Shown here: one piece after another, positions 6,295 to 12,262 of the stretch
How the letters are laid out: every line of letters begins with the position of its first letter
Position numbering within the stretch: position 1 is the stretch's first letter
Origin: Opitutia bacterium
Lineage (GTDB): Bacteria > Verrucomicrobiota > Verrucomicrobiae > Opitutales > UBA953
Assembly: GCA_947488485.1 (NCBI GenBank)
Contig: CANKZO010000053.1
Span: forward strand, 1 to 12,262
Reading direction: 5' to 3'
DNA length: 12,262 bases
The notes under the pieces: generated by a model
Told to the model about the DNA's origin: nothing
Seen by the model: only the letters and a program-made list of their open reading frames with translations
Databases searched by the model: none
Position numbers and translations under genes: made by a program

Positions 6295-7560
6295 TCACTT
6301 GCCCTTCAGGGCCTCGTTCGTCTTCGCGACAATCGCGTCGGCGATCAACTTGTAGGCGGGGGTTGACCAATGGTATTCGTCGCCGGCGGCCAGGTCCAGG
6401 CGGGCGGCGAGCGGCGTATACATGTCAATGACCTCGATGCCCTCTTCCTTCATCACCTGTTCGGCGAGGCGGTTGATGCGCAGGACTACCGCGTTCTTAT
6501 CCCCGAGCGCGGTGACTGGCTTACTGGGTTCGGTGCGGCGGGCGGTATGCGGGGTCGTGGCGATCCAAAACAGCTTGGCCTTGGGCGCACCCGCCTTGAA
6601 CCCGCGCACGATGGCTCGGGTGGTGTCGATGATCTGCTGATCCGTCGCCTTCTCCGGCGTCCATGCCAAGGAATGCAGCCCGTTGTTGAAGAAGATCAGG
6701 TCGAAATCGGCGACGGCAGCCCCCTGCTTGATCAGAGTATCGACCTTCGGATTGATGCCGCCCACGAAGCCACTCCAGTGGTACGCGTAGACCTTGCCTT
6801 CCAGCATCGGCAACAGTTGCCCGCGGTAGCCGCCCGCGATCGAGTCCCCGTAGAAGAGCAGCTTCGGGCGCTTCGGGTCGACGACCGTGGGCGCATCCAC
6901 CATCCAGCCCTTGCCGGCAATGCCGCCCCGCGGCTCGGCGGTCGGCTTTTCCTTGGGCGACTTATAAGCGAAGTCAGGGCCGTAGACCTTAAGCGCGGTG
7001 ATCTTAGCCGAGGTGAAAGGCTTTTCGCGCGGGAGGAGCCGCTTGCCTACCCACATCGGTTCATCGTTCGGCAGCAGCAGTACGAAATACTGACCGGTCG
7101 GGGCTTCGTTCAGGTAATACGTCGGGCTACCCTTCCGGACCGCGACCGTGAAGGCATACGGAGTGTTGGGCTGGAGCTTCAGGCGCTTGTCGCCGATGTG
7201 CATGCCATTGATGATCGGGCGATGGGCCTGGATGGTCGGGAAATTAAGGAACGTGAGCCCCAGGCCCGTGTCCTCACCGTCCTTCTTCTGCTTGAGCAAC
7301 ACATGCATCGTCGTGCCGTCCGTGAGCTCAGGGAAAGTGACCGTCACTTGGACGGTGAAGTTCTGCTGATCCGGGAAAGCCGAGGGCGGGACACCGAAAT
7401 AGGCTTCGCCGCCGACCGTCACGCTGCCGTCCGCCGCCTGAACCGCGCCATGGTTGAGGGCCGCGGGGATCTTGTCCTTCGCCAGATCCCAGAGCGGCGC
7501 CTGTGCCGAGAGCGACACCGACAGGCCAAGGAGAGACAGGGCTGAAAGCAGTCGTTTCAT
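6295..7560 (-). CDS. Secreted SGNH/GDSL-family hydrolase with N-terminal lectin-like domain
   Basis: A 421-residue exported protein. Seen: signal peptide MKRLLSALSLLGLSVSLSAQ with likely cleavage near residue 20; a beta-rich segment at about 40-200 that resembles a concanavalin-type (LamG-like) sandwich; then an SGNH hydrolase domain. Its blocks are LLFYGDSIAGGY with nucleophile Ser240, a Gly-rich WSGFVGG at 262-268, FNNGLHSL at 291-298 carrying the oxyanion Asn, and DEYHWS at 394-399 with Asp394 and His397 as the remaining catalytic pair. Known: such enzymes are mostly carbohydrate or acyl esterases. I infer that it deacetylates or de-esterifies a polysaccharide outside the cytoplasm; the substrate is not visible. 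It stands alone between REP clusters. No Shine-Dalgarno precedes the ATG at 7560. Confidence 0.88.
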   Translation of the reverse strand: MKRLLSALSLLGLSVSLSAQAPLWDLAKDKIPAALNHGAVQAADGSVTVGGEAYFGVPPSAFPDQQNFTVQVTVTFPELTDGTTMHVLLKQKKDGEDTGLGLTFLNFPTIQAHRPIINGMHIGDKRLKLQPNTPYAFTVAVRKGSPTYYLNEAPTGQYFVLLLPNDEPMWVGKRLLPREKPFTSAKITALKVYGPDFAYKSPKEKPTAEPRGGIAGKGWMVDAPTVVDPKRPKLLFYGDSIAGGYRGQLLPMLEGKVYAYHWSGFVGGINPKVDTLIKQGAAVADFDLIFFNNGLHSLAWTPEKATDQQIIDTTRAIVRGFKAGAPKAKLFWIATTPHTARRTEPSKPVTALGDKNAVVLRINRLAEQVMKEEGIEVIDMYTPLAARLDLAAGDEYHWSTPAYKLIADAIVAKTNEALKGK

Positions 7561-7623
7561 GACAGAGATACAAAGCCCACGCCGCCCTCTGTCGAACCCA
7601 ACCTAGCCGGCAATCGCCTTCAG

Positions 7624-7648
7624 GTAGGGTCAGCACTGCGTGCTGACC
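7624..7648 (+). repeat. REP-like hairpin D
   Basis: GTAG foot at 7624-7627, then a perfect 9-bp stem GGTCAGCAC (7628-7636), loop TGC, and the return arm (7640-7648). It is the same sequence as hairpin B, in opposite orientation. Confidence 0.85.
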
Positions 7649-7662
7649 TAGCTGTCTCTTGG

Positions 7663-7687
7663 GTAGGGTCGGGACCGCGTCACGACA
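7663..7687 (+). repeat. REP-like hairpin E (degenerate)
   Basis: GTAG foot at 7663-7666, arm GGTCGGGAC (7667-7675), loop CGC, return arm GTCACGACA (7679-7687). Seven of nine positions pair, so this copy is decayed. The loop matches hairpin A. Confidence 0.6.
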
Positions 7688-7713
7688 TAGGATGTATCGA
7701 TCGTTCGCCGCTC

Positions 7714-7738
7714 GGTCAGCACGCAGTGCTGACCCAAC
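7714..7738 (-). repeat. REP-like hairpin F
   Basis: On the minus strand a GTTG foot (7738-7735), one base off the GTAG of the others, precedes a perfect 9-bp stem GGTCAGCAC with loop TGC. It faces hairpins D and E, giving the inverted pairing seen in BIME-type REP clusters. It begins 12 bp after the stop codon of the DUF3419 gene. Confidence 0.85.
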
Positions 7739-7750
7739 CTAGCAGAGGCC

Positions 7751-8875
7751 TTAAAGCGTCACGCAGATAAAACTATAGATGAAGGCGCCGTCCGTCTCTG
7801 CCAGCTTCCGCTCGAGGGCGTCATCCCGGTGGCCGCGGTTCAAGGTCTGATGTTTGACCAAGAACTGCCGCTCGCAGACCCGCGCCCCCGGTCGGGCCGA
7901 TTGCTCCATGCCTCGCCAGATCCTTTCATGGAAAGCCGGCGAAGCATACGAAGAAAAATCGGAGACCGAAAAAGCGTCGTACGCCCCGCGCGACTCCGGC
8001 TCTTCCAACAATAAGGCGAGATCTTGCGTGACGACCGTGATCCGCCCCAGGCGAGCCCGAATCGTCTCGTAATGCTCAGGAGCAAGATGCAGCGGCAACA
8101 CTCCCGCAGGATCGTAGCTCCCCCGCAGCATCAGCGAGAGATAAGGCGTGTCCCGGAATAGTCGCGTCTGCGCGACGTGGGCGAAGCGCGCATGGAGGTA
8201 ACCCGCGACGTCGAAGTCCGCAGGCACGTTGACGACCCCGGGTTCGCGCAGCACATAGCGCCACAGCCAGCGCTGCGAGATCGCCCCGAGAAACCCGCGC
8301 CACACGCCGTTATCCCACTCGCGTCGCCAAAGCTCCGCCTGTTCCGGCAACGTCTGGCAGGCGAAAAGGCGGCGCAACAAGTCCCGTCGGCTGAACGTAA
8401 GCCGGGCGAACAGCCGCATGAACGATTCCCAGCGTCCGCAATAGAGGATTCCGTGGGCGAGCTTGGAGGCTTGGGCATCCCAGTAAATCCGCGCGGGCGG
8501 AGAAAGCTGGGAGGCGAGGCGGACGTAAGTATCCCGGCGGCCGGCCGCATCGCCCGGGCGGAGGCCGATGAACGCGGCGAACGCGGCGTAATCCAACGTG
8601 CGATAGGCCGCCATCTTCAGCTCAAGGAGATGGTTCTGCGTCGCATTGAAATCGACCGCCACGACGGCCTCGGGGTCGCCCAGCAGGAGCTCCAGGGGCC
8701 GCGCTCCGCTCGCGGTGATGCAGAGGGCCCGCGAGCGCGCATCCAGGCGCAGGGCCGCCAGCTCCGAAGCCCCATCCTCGTTCGCCGCCGAATAGTTGAT
8801 GTCGCTGAAGAACGGTTTGATGGTCGTGAGGGTTGGATTTTGTCCTGGAAGATCGGGCCTGCCGCCGGCGGTCAC
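7751..8875 (-). CDS. DUF3419/BtaA-like SAM-dependent 3-amino-3-carboxypropyltransferase
   Basis: Last gene of the four-gene operon; 374 residues. Seen: FFSDINYSAANEDGASE at 22-38, which matches the FxxxNYSxxxED opening of the DUF3419 family, then an SAM-fold beta-alpha unit (LCITASGARPLELLLG, 51-66) and VVAVDFNATQNHLLELKMAA at 71-90, the strongest family signature. SVSDFSSY at 303-310 corresponds to the conserved SxSxxxxY region. Known: BtaA transfers the 3-amino-3-carboxypropyl group of SAM to diacylglycerol, the first step to betaine lipids; a BtaB N-methyltransferase normally follows, but none is present here. The acceptor is therefore probably something else, perhaps the product of the upstream enzymes (inference). 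The start is a GTG overlapping the upstream stop (GTGA); no internal ATG fits better. Confidence 0.82.
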   Translation of the reverse strand: MTAGGRPDLPGQNPTLTTIKPFFSDINYSAANEDGASELAALRLDARSRALCITASGARPLELLLGDPEAVVAVDFNATQNHLLELKMAAYRTLDYAAFAAFIGLRPGDAAGRRDTYVRLASQLSPPARIYWDAQASKLAHGILYCGRWESFMRLFARLTFSRRDLLRRLFACQTLPEQAELWRREWDNGVWRGFLGAISQRWLWRYVLREPGVVNVPADFDVAGYLHARFAHVAQTRLFRDTPYLSLMLRGSYDPAGVLPLHLAPEHYETIRARLGRITVVTQDLALLLEEPESRGAYDAFSVSDFSSYASPAFHERIWRGMEQSARPGARVCERQFLVKHQTLNRGHRDDALERKLAETDGAFIYSFICVTL

Positions 8876-9804
8876 TCACGCCCGCCGTCGGCGACGAAGC
8901 GGTTCGCCGCCAATCGGCAGTGCGTCGGCAGCACATAAAGGTCCCGCTCCCTGCCGCAGGCCTTGGCGGCCGCGCATAAGCGGCGGAGCAACTGGGTGGT
9001 TTTCGCCGCCTCTTTCAGGGAACGGAATCCGAACAGCGCCGCCGGGCCACGCGTCCATTCCGCCGTCAGCTCTCGCTCATCCCAGACCGCATCGCCACAG
9101 AGCAAGACCAGCACCGGCCGGCCGGCCAGCTGGGTCTGGAACAAGACGCCGTAATGGCCGAGGGCGTGACCGGGAAGATCGACCGTCGCCAACGAGCCAT
9201 CCCCGAAGACATCTCGGCAGGAGCCATCCAGCACGGAAAGGAAAGGCCAGCGATCCACGGGCAAAGCCATGAGGGGCGCCGCTTCCACGTCGCGAAGTCG
9301 CGCGGAGATGGACGCGCCCGGCCGGCCAGGAAGGTCGTCGGGAAACTGACCGGCCAAGATACCCATGAGCGGAGCGCAGGCGGAAAGGGCTTCTTGCCGG
9401 ACCGCCTCATGCGAAGAAAAGGGCCGCCAGACCGAGGCCTCCGGAATATCGAGCAGCCCACCCGTGTGATCGGCATGCCAATGCGAAAGCAGCAGCTGAT
9501 CCACCTTACGACCGGCGAGCCTTTCGGTCACGGACCTGCCCGGAGGAATCGTGGCGGGCGTGGCCCAACGATAGATCGAGGCTAGCCACGGCGCGGCGCA
9601 GTCATGGAACCGCGGGGCGTAACCGGCGTCAAAGAGCACCCTTCGTCCGGACCGCTCGAGCAATCCGACATAGGCGCGATGTTCGGCCTTAGCCCAACCG
9701 GCCTGCAGGTGTGAGCAGAAGCCGCGGGCCTCGAAGGATCCGGTATTCCACCATGCGAAATCCCAACTGACGTCCAAGGCCTCGCGGTCGGGCGCGGGAC
9801 TCAT
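8872..9804 (-). CDS. Metallo-beta-lactamase-fold hydrolase
   Basis: Third gene of the operon, 310 residues. Seen: the metal motif HxHxDH as HWHADH at 108-113 (His108, His110, Asp112, His113), a third His in LPGHALGH (His213), the bridging Asp in LLCGDAVWD (Asp238), and a late His in LPTHCRL (His295). This is the full ligand set of a dinuclear enzyme of the lactonase/glyoxalase II type. No signal peptide, so cytosolic. The frame is open for 52 codons further upstream, but that part lies inside the SDR gene; the ATG at 9804 has an AAAGGAGG six bases away and forms an ATGA overlap with the SDR stop, so I chose it. I infer hydrolysis of a thioester, ester or lactone intermediate in the operon's pathway; the substrate is unknown. 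Confidence 0.87.
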   Translation of the reverse strand: MSPAPDREALDVSWDFAWWNTGSFEARGFCSHLQAGWAKAEHRAYVGLLERSGRRVLFDAGYAPRFHDCAAPWLASIYRWATPATIPPGRSVTERLAGRKVDQLLLSHWHADHTGGLLDIPEASVWRPFSSHEAVRQEALSACAPLMGILAGQFPDDLPGRPGASISARLRDVEAAPLMALPVDRWPFLSVLDGSCRDVFGDGSLATVDLPGHALGHYGVLFQTQLAGRPVLVLLCGDAVWDERELTAEWTRGPAALFGFRSLKEAAKTTQLLRRLCAAAKACGRERDLYVLPTHCRLAANRFVADGGRE

Positions 9805-10832
9805 CGGACGCCTCCTTTGGGCCGCATGATCGAAAGTTCGGGCAAGGTGCCATGCTGGGTGAACTCCGCCAAAGAGGCGAAGGCTTTCTCGACCGAAAGG
9901 AGCGGCGCGTAGCCGAGATCCCGCCGGATGGCGTCGATGCAAAGCGTCCGGCTGCGGCACAGGAGCTCGGCCGTATAAAGGCTGACGCGAGGCTCGACCC
10001 GCAGGGGCCGGCAGATGAAATCCCCCGCTCGGCCGATTCCCCTCAATAGGCTGCCCGGGAGAGGGAACGGCCGGAGTTCCTGCCCGGCCGCCTGCCCGGC
10101 GAGCTGGATGAGTTCGCCCAGCCGACGGTCATCCCCGTCGGAGACGTTCCAGATGCCATCGCCCACGGAGGCAGGCGCCTCGGCGGCCAGCAACACGGCA
10201 TGGGCGAGGTTCGATGCGGCGGTCATCGAAGCCAACGCTCCGGGGGCCGGTAACGGAAATCTTCCGCCTAACCGCCGGGCGACCTTCAAGATACGCGGAA
10301 GCACCCCGGAATCATAGGGACCATAGACACCTCGCGGCCGGATGATGCGGATCGCCGGCCCTTGGCCTCGTCGCGCCCAGAGCATCGTCTCGCTCAACGC
10401 CTTGGAGTCCGCGTATGGGTGGATGCCCGGAGGCGTGGCCGGGACTCCGTCGGTCAGTCCGAGCTGATCGCGGCAAGCGAACAAGACCGAAGCGGAGGAG
10501 ACGGAGACGAACGTGCGGGCCCCGCGTTCGCGCGCGTGGGCCCAGGCGGCGGCCGTCCGATCGACGTTCGCCGCGACATAATCCGCCCGCGAGCCGACCA
10601 GGTCGACTTTACCGGCGCAATCGATGACGACATCGAACGGCTCGGCGAGGGGATGCCCTTCCGTGTGGAAGACCGGCCGACGGTCCGGCGAGACGCGGTG
10701 GGCCATCTCCGTCACCTGTGCGGCCGCTTCCCGGCTCCGCCCCGTGAAAACCGTATCATATCCGGAAAGCAACGCGCGCCAGACCACGTGCCGGCCGACG
10801 AAGCCGGTTCCGCCTCGTACCAGTACTCTCAT
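9801..10832 (-). CDS. Extended SDR (NAD-dependent epimerase/dehydratase, 3-beta-HSD/OleD-like)
   Basis: 343 residues, second gene of the operon. Seen: Rossmann motif GGTGFVG at 7-13, the catalytic Ser in VSSASV (111-116), YADSK with Tyr140 and Lys144, and RPRGVYGPYDSGVLPR at 165-180, a block typical of the 3-beta-hydroxysteroid dehydrogenase/OleD branch. NVSDGDD at 229-235 and DLGYAPLLSVEKAF at 305-318 are also typical of extended SDRs. Known: OleD reduces the beta-keto acid made by OleA. I infer that it reduces the keto product of the adjacent ketosynthase, but a sugar-nucleotide or sterol-like substrate cannot be excluded. The ATG overlaps the ketosynthase stop (ATGA). Confidence 0.87.
   Translation of the reverse strand: MRVLVRGGTGFVGRHVVWRALLSGYDTVFTGRSREAAAQVTEMAHRVSPDRRPVFHTEGHPLAEPFDVVIDCAGKVDLVGSRADYVAANVDRTAAAWAHARERGARTFVSVSSASVLFACRDQLGLTDGVPATPPGIHPYADSKALSETMLWARRGQGPAIRIIRPRGVYGPYDSGVLPRILKVARRLGGRFPLPAPGALASMTAASNLAHAVLLAAEAPASVGDGIWNVSDGDDRRLGELIQLAGQAAGQELRPFPLPGSLLRGIGRAGDFICRPLRVEPRVSLYTAELLCRSRTLCIDAIRRDLGYAPLLSVEKAFASLAEFTQHGTLPELSIMRPKGGVR
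9811..9818 (-). promoter_or_regulatory. Shine-Dalgarno AAAGGAGG for the metallo-hydrolase
   Basis: AAAGGAGG on the minus strand lies six bases before the ATG at 9804. It is the strongest ribosome binding site in the window and decides the start of this gene. Most other genes here show none. Confidence 0.85.
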
Positions 10833-11821
10833 GATTTATCGGCGACGACGGTGAGCTCGGTGGCGCCGATGAGTAAGCCAGCACCCGTGCCGATCAGTAA
10901 GATGCGGTCGCCGTGCCGAAGTAGACCCGACCGAAAGAGGGTGGCGAGTCCCTCGGGCATGGAAGCGGAGACCTGGTTGCCGAATTCCTCAAAACGAATC
11001 GGCATGCGGTCAGGCGAGATATGTAGCCTTCGGCGCATGAGTTCGATAGCCTCGCGGCTGGCCTGATGGGCGACGACCCAATCCGCGGCGGCGGGTTCGA
11101 CTCCGCCCAGGGCAACGAACCTTTCGATGAAACCGGGCATATTACGTGAGGCGGCCTGGAACAGAACCTTTCCGTTCATGGAAAATTTGCCGTAATCCTC
11201 GGCGCCAAACGAATCTTTCGTTCCGCCGCCGCGGATCACGCAGGCCTCGGATGTCTCCGTGTGGCTCTCGATCAGCTGGGTCTTGATCGCCAAGAGCGTC
11301 TCGCCCTTTTGCGGAGTCCTGTCCGGCACGACCCACGCGGCGGCGGCCCCGGCCCCGAAGAGCGCCGATGAGTGCGGTTCGGACCAATCCAAGGCCATCA
11401 ACGGATCTTCCGAAGCGGCCACCAAGGCGGGCTGGCCGGTGGCGTCGACACAAGGCCCGACCAGCTGAAGCGCGGAGAGGAAGGAAAGACAGCTGGCGTT
11501 GACGTCGGAGGACTGCACCGACGGCGGCAGCGCCAAGCGGGCGTGCACGGTGGCGGCATTGGTCGGCATCGCCCGCCAAGGCACGGCTTGGGCGCAGATC
11601 AACCAGCGGGCCGTACGAAGCAGCGCCGGCTCCAGGTCGAGGCGAGAGACGGCATCGCAGGCCAAGTCGACCTGTGAAACACCATCGGGCACCCGATGCC
11701 TCGTCCGGCCCGCTCCCGCGGCAAGAGCGGCCTCAATCGTCCAGCCGGCGCGGCTTACCAGCTCAGGAATAGACTCGGGGATAGTCAGCTGCTGGGCGGC
11801 AACATGGGAAATCATTGCCAT
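10829..11821 (-). CDS. KAS III-type ketosynthase (FabH/OleA-like condensing enzyme)
   Basis: First gene of the operon; 330 residues from the ATG at 11821 (328 from a second ATG at 11815). Seen: the thiolase-fold catalytic triad in order, Cys111 in DVNASCLSFLSAL, His252 in VVAHQAS, Asn282 in FGNQVSASMP, with GTGAGLLIG at 311-319 near the end. Length equals that of FabH. The Cys-His interval (141) is closer to OleA (142) than to E. coli FabH (132), a weak hint at an OleA-like Claisen condensation of two acyl chains. The reading frame is open upstream to 12136, but that stretch passes through the terminator and the Dabb gene, so it is not coding. Also possible is a start at 11881. The genes that follow point to an acyl-derived metabolite rather than primary fatty acid synthesis. 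Confidence 0.88.
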   Translation of the reverse strand: MAMISHVAAQQLTIPESIPELVSRAGWTIEAALAAGAGRTRHRVPDGVSQVDLACDAVSRLDLEPALLRTARWLICAQAVPWRAMPTNAATVHARLALPPSVQSSDVNASCLSFLSALQLVGPCVDATGQPALVAASEDPLMALDWSEPHSSALFGAGAAAAWVVPDRTPQKGETLLAIKTQLIESHTETSEACVIRGGGTKDSFGAEDYGKFSMNGKVLFQAASRNMPGFIERFVALGGVEPAAADWVVAHQASREAIELMRRRLHISPDRMPIRFEEFGNQVSASMPEGLATLFRSGLLRHGDRILLIGTGAGLLIGATELTVVADKS

Positions 11822-11829
11822 GGGAAAGA

Positions 11830-11857
11830 TTGATACGGGCGGGCGGGCCAGAGCCAA
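11830..11857 (-). promoter_or_regulatory. Possible promoter of the four-gene operon
   Basis: On the minus strand TTGGCT (11857-11852) and TATCAA (11835-11830) are 16 bp apart and resemble -35 and -10 boxes. The -10 would end only 8 bp before the ATG at 11821, implying a transcript with little or no leader. This is a weak match by eye. Confidence 0.3.
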
Positions 11858-11871
11858 TCCAATAGAGCCCT

Positions 11872-11888
11872 CCGCCGTCATTCGGCGG
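11872..11888. promoter_or_regulatory. Inverted repeat upstream of the ketosynthase operon
   Basis: CCGCCG (11872-11877) and CGGCGG (11883-11888) form a 6-bp dyad with a 5-bp centre. It lies just upstream of the possible -35 box, between the terminator and the operon, and could be a regulator site or an RNA hairpin. No T-run follows it on the minus strand. Confidence 0.35.
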
Positions 11889-11924
11889 ATTGAAAAAACC
11901 GATAGGGCGTATTCTCCCGGGCAC

Positions 11925-11948
11925 AAAAAAGGCGCCGGGTGCGGCGCC
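11925..11948 (-). terminator. Rho-independent terminator after the Dabb gene
   Basis: On the minus strand a 7-bp perfect stem GGCGCCG with a 4-nt loop (CACC) is followed at once by six T residues. It starts 24 bp after the Dabb stop codon and separates that gene from the ketosynthase operon. Confidence 0.93.
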
Positions 11949-11972
11949 TGATTCGTCGATGAGCCGGTGGGC

Positions 11973-12262
11973 TTATTCGAAATCGTAGATCTTGACCGAA
12001 TCCCAGTAGGCCTTGCAGTCGGCGATGAAGGCCTGGTGGATCGGGTCGATCTGGTAGGCGTCATGGTCGGCGTGGTTCTTGAACACGAAGAACTCGGCGA
12101 AGTCATAGGAGGTGTCGATGATCGGACGGACCGCATGGGTGCTGGGGATGCCGACGTAGCCGCTGTGGATGCTCTTGATGGCGAGCAGGCCGCGGAGCTT
12201 GGTCTCGAATTCCGCGCGCTGGGCGGCGGTGAGGTCTTTTTTCAGGTAGAAGAAGACGATGT
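11973..12262 (-). CDS. Dabb (stress-responsive A/B barrel) domain protein, C-terminal part (truncated by window edge)
   Basis: The last 96 codons including the stop lie in the window; the start is beyond the right edge. Seen: an initial strand (IVFFYLKK), YVGIPSTHAVRP, then FAEFFVFKNHADHDAYQ and IHQAFIADC, ending in a beta strand SVKIYDFE. This is the classic beta-alpha-beta plan of the Dabb ferredoxin-like fold, in which the HxxYQxxPxHxxF segment is the most conserved part. Known: these small dimeric proteins are of varied function, from stress proteins to olivetolic-acid-cyclase-type enzymes, so no reaction can be assigned. A strong terminator follows, so it does not share a transcript with the ketosynthase operon. 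Confidence 0.88.
   Translation of the reverse strand, partial: IVFFYLKKDLTAAQRAEFETKLRGLLAIKSIHSGYVGIPSTHAVRPIIDTSYDFAEFFVFKNHADHDAYQIDPIHQAFIADCKAYWDSVKIYDFE

Noticed and set aside
6370..7545. Plus-strand open frame antisense to the SGNH gene
   Set aside because: Antisense shadow; no signal peptide or domain, while the opposite strand has both.
8177..8938. Plus-strand open frame antisense to the DUF3419 gene
   Set aside because: Shadow frame; composition and lack of motifs contrast with the family signatures on the minus strand.
9805..9960. N-terminal extension of the metallo-hydrolase
   Set aside because: It lies inside the SDR gene; a strong Shine-Dalgarno and the ATGA overlap mark the start at 9804.
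7751..11821. Complete oleABCD head-to-head hydrocarbon cluster
   Set aside because: Only OleA- and OleD-like genes are present. OleB (alpha/beta hydrolase) and OleC (acyl-AMP ligase) are absent, and two other families take their place.
11822..12136. N-terminal extension of the ketosynthase
   Set aside because: The open frame crosses a Rho-independent terminator and another gene, and KAS III proteins begin near the chosen ATG.

Overview
This window looks like chromosome of a GC-rich bacterium. A Verrucomicrobiota member (perhaps Opitutales) is my best guess, from the secreted SGNH hydrolase with a lectin-like N-terminus, the repeat-rich spacers and the general protein flavour. No rRNA or marker gene fixes the taxonomy, so this is an inference. 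Nearly all genes lie on the minus strand.

Right-to-left on the minus strand: (1) the end of a Dabb-domain gene, closed by a clear Rho-independent terminator; (2) a compact four-gene operon, KAS III-like ketosynthase -> extended SDR -> metallo-beta-lactamase-fold hydrolase -> DUF3419/BtaA-like aminocarboxypropyltransferase, with each junction a 4-nt start/stop overlap; (3) a spacer with three REP-like hairpins; (4) a secreted SGNH hydrolase, followed by two more REP hairpins; (5) a plus-strand secreted protein of unknown function, convergent with the hydrolase; (6) a 366-bp spacer made largely of short repeats with a 7-bp period, ending in a convincing BirA-type biotin operator; (7) the biotin operon bioA-bioB-bioD-bioF followed by a truncated BioH/BioG-like alpha/beta hydrolase that runs off the left edge.

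The biotin operon carries the four late steps (KAPA synthase, DAPA aminotransferase, dethiobiotin synthetase, biotin synthase), plus a likely pimeloyl-ester-releasing hydrolase. The operator in front of bioA suggests that biotin itself controls it through a DNA-binding BirA, which is not in this window.

The four-gene operon is the best candidate for an undescribed system. Its first two genes resemble the condensing and reducing enzymes of head-to-head fatty-acyl condensation (OleA/OleD). No OleB- or OleC-like gene is present; instead there is a metallo-hydrolase and an enzyme of the family that moves the 3-amino-3-carboxypropyl group of SAM. I infer a pathway to an amino-acid-decorated acyl compound; the product is unknown.

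Six REP-like hairpins share one architecture (GTAG-type foot, 9-bp stem starting GG, 3-nt loop) but have different stem sequences. They sit just after the stop codons of minus-strand genes, or in one case include the stop codon. No transposase gene is visible here.
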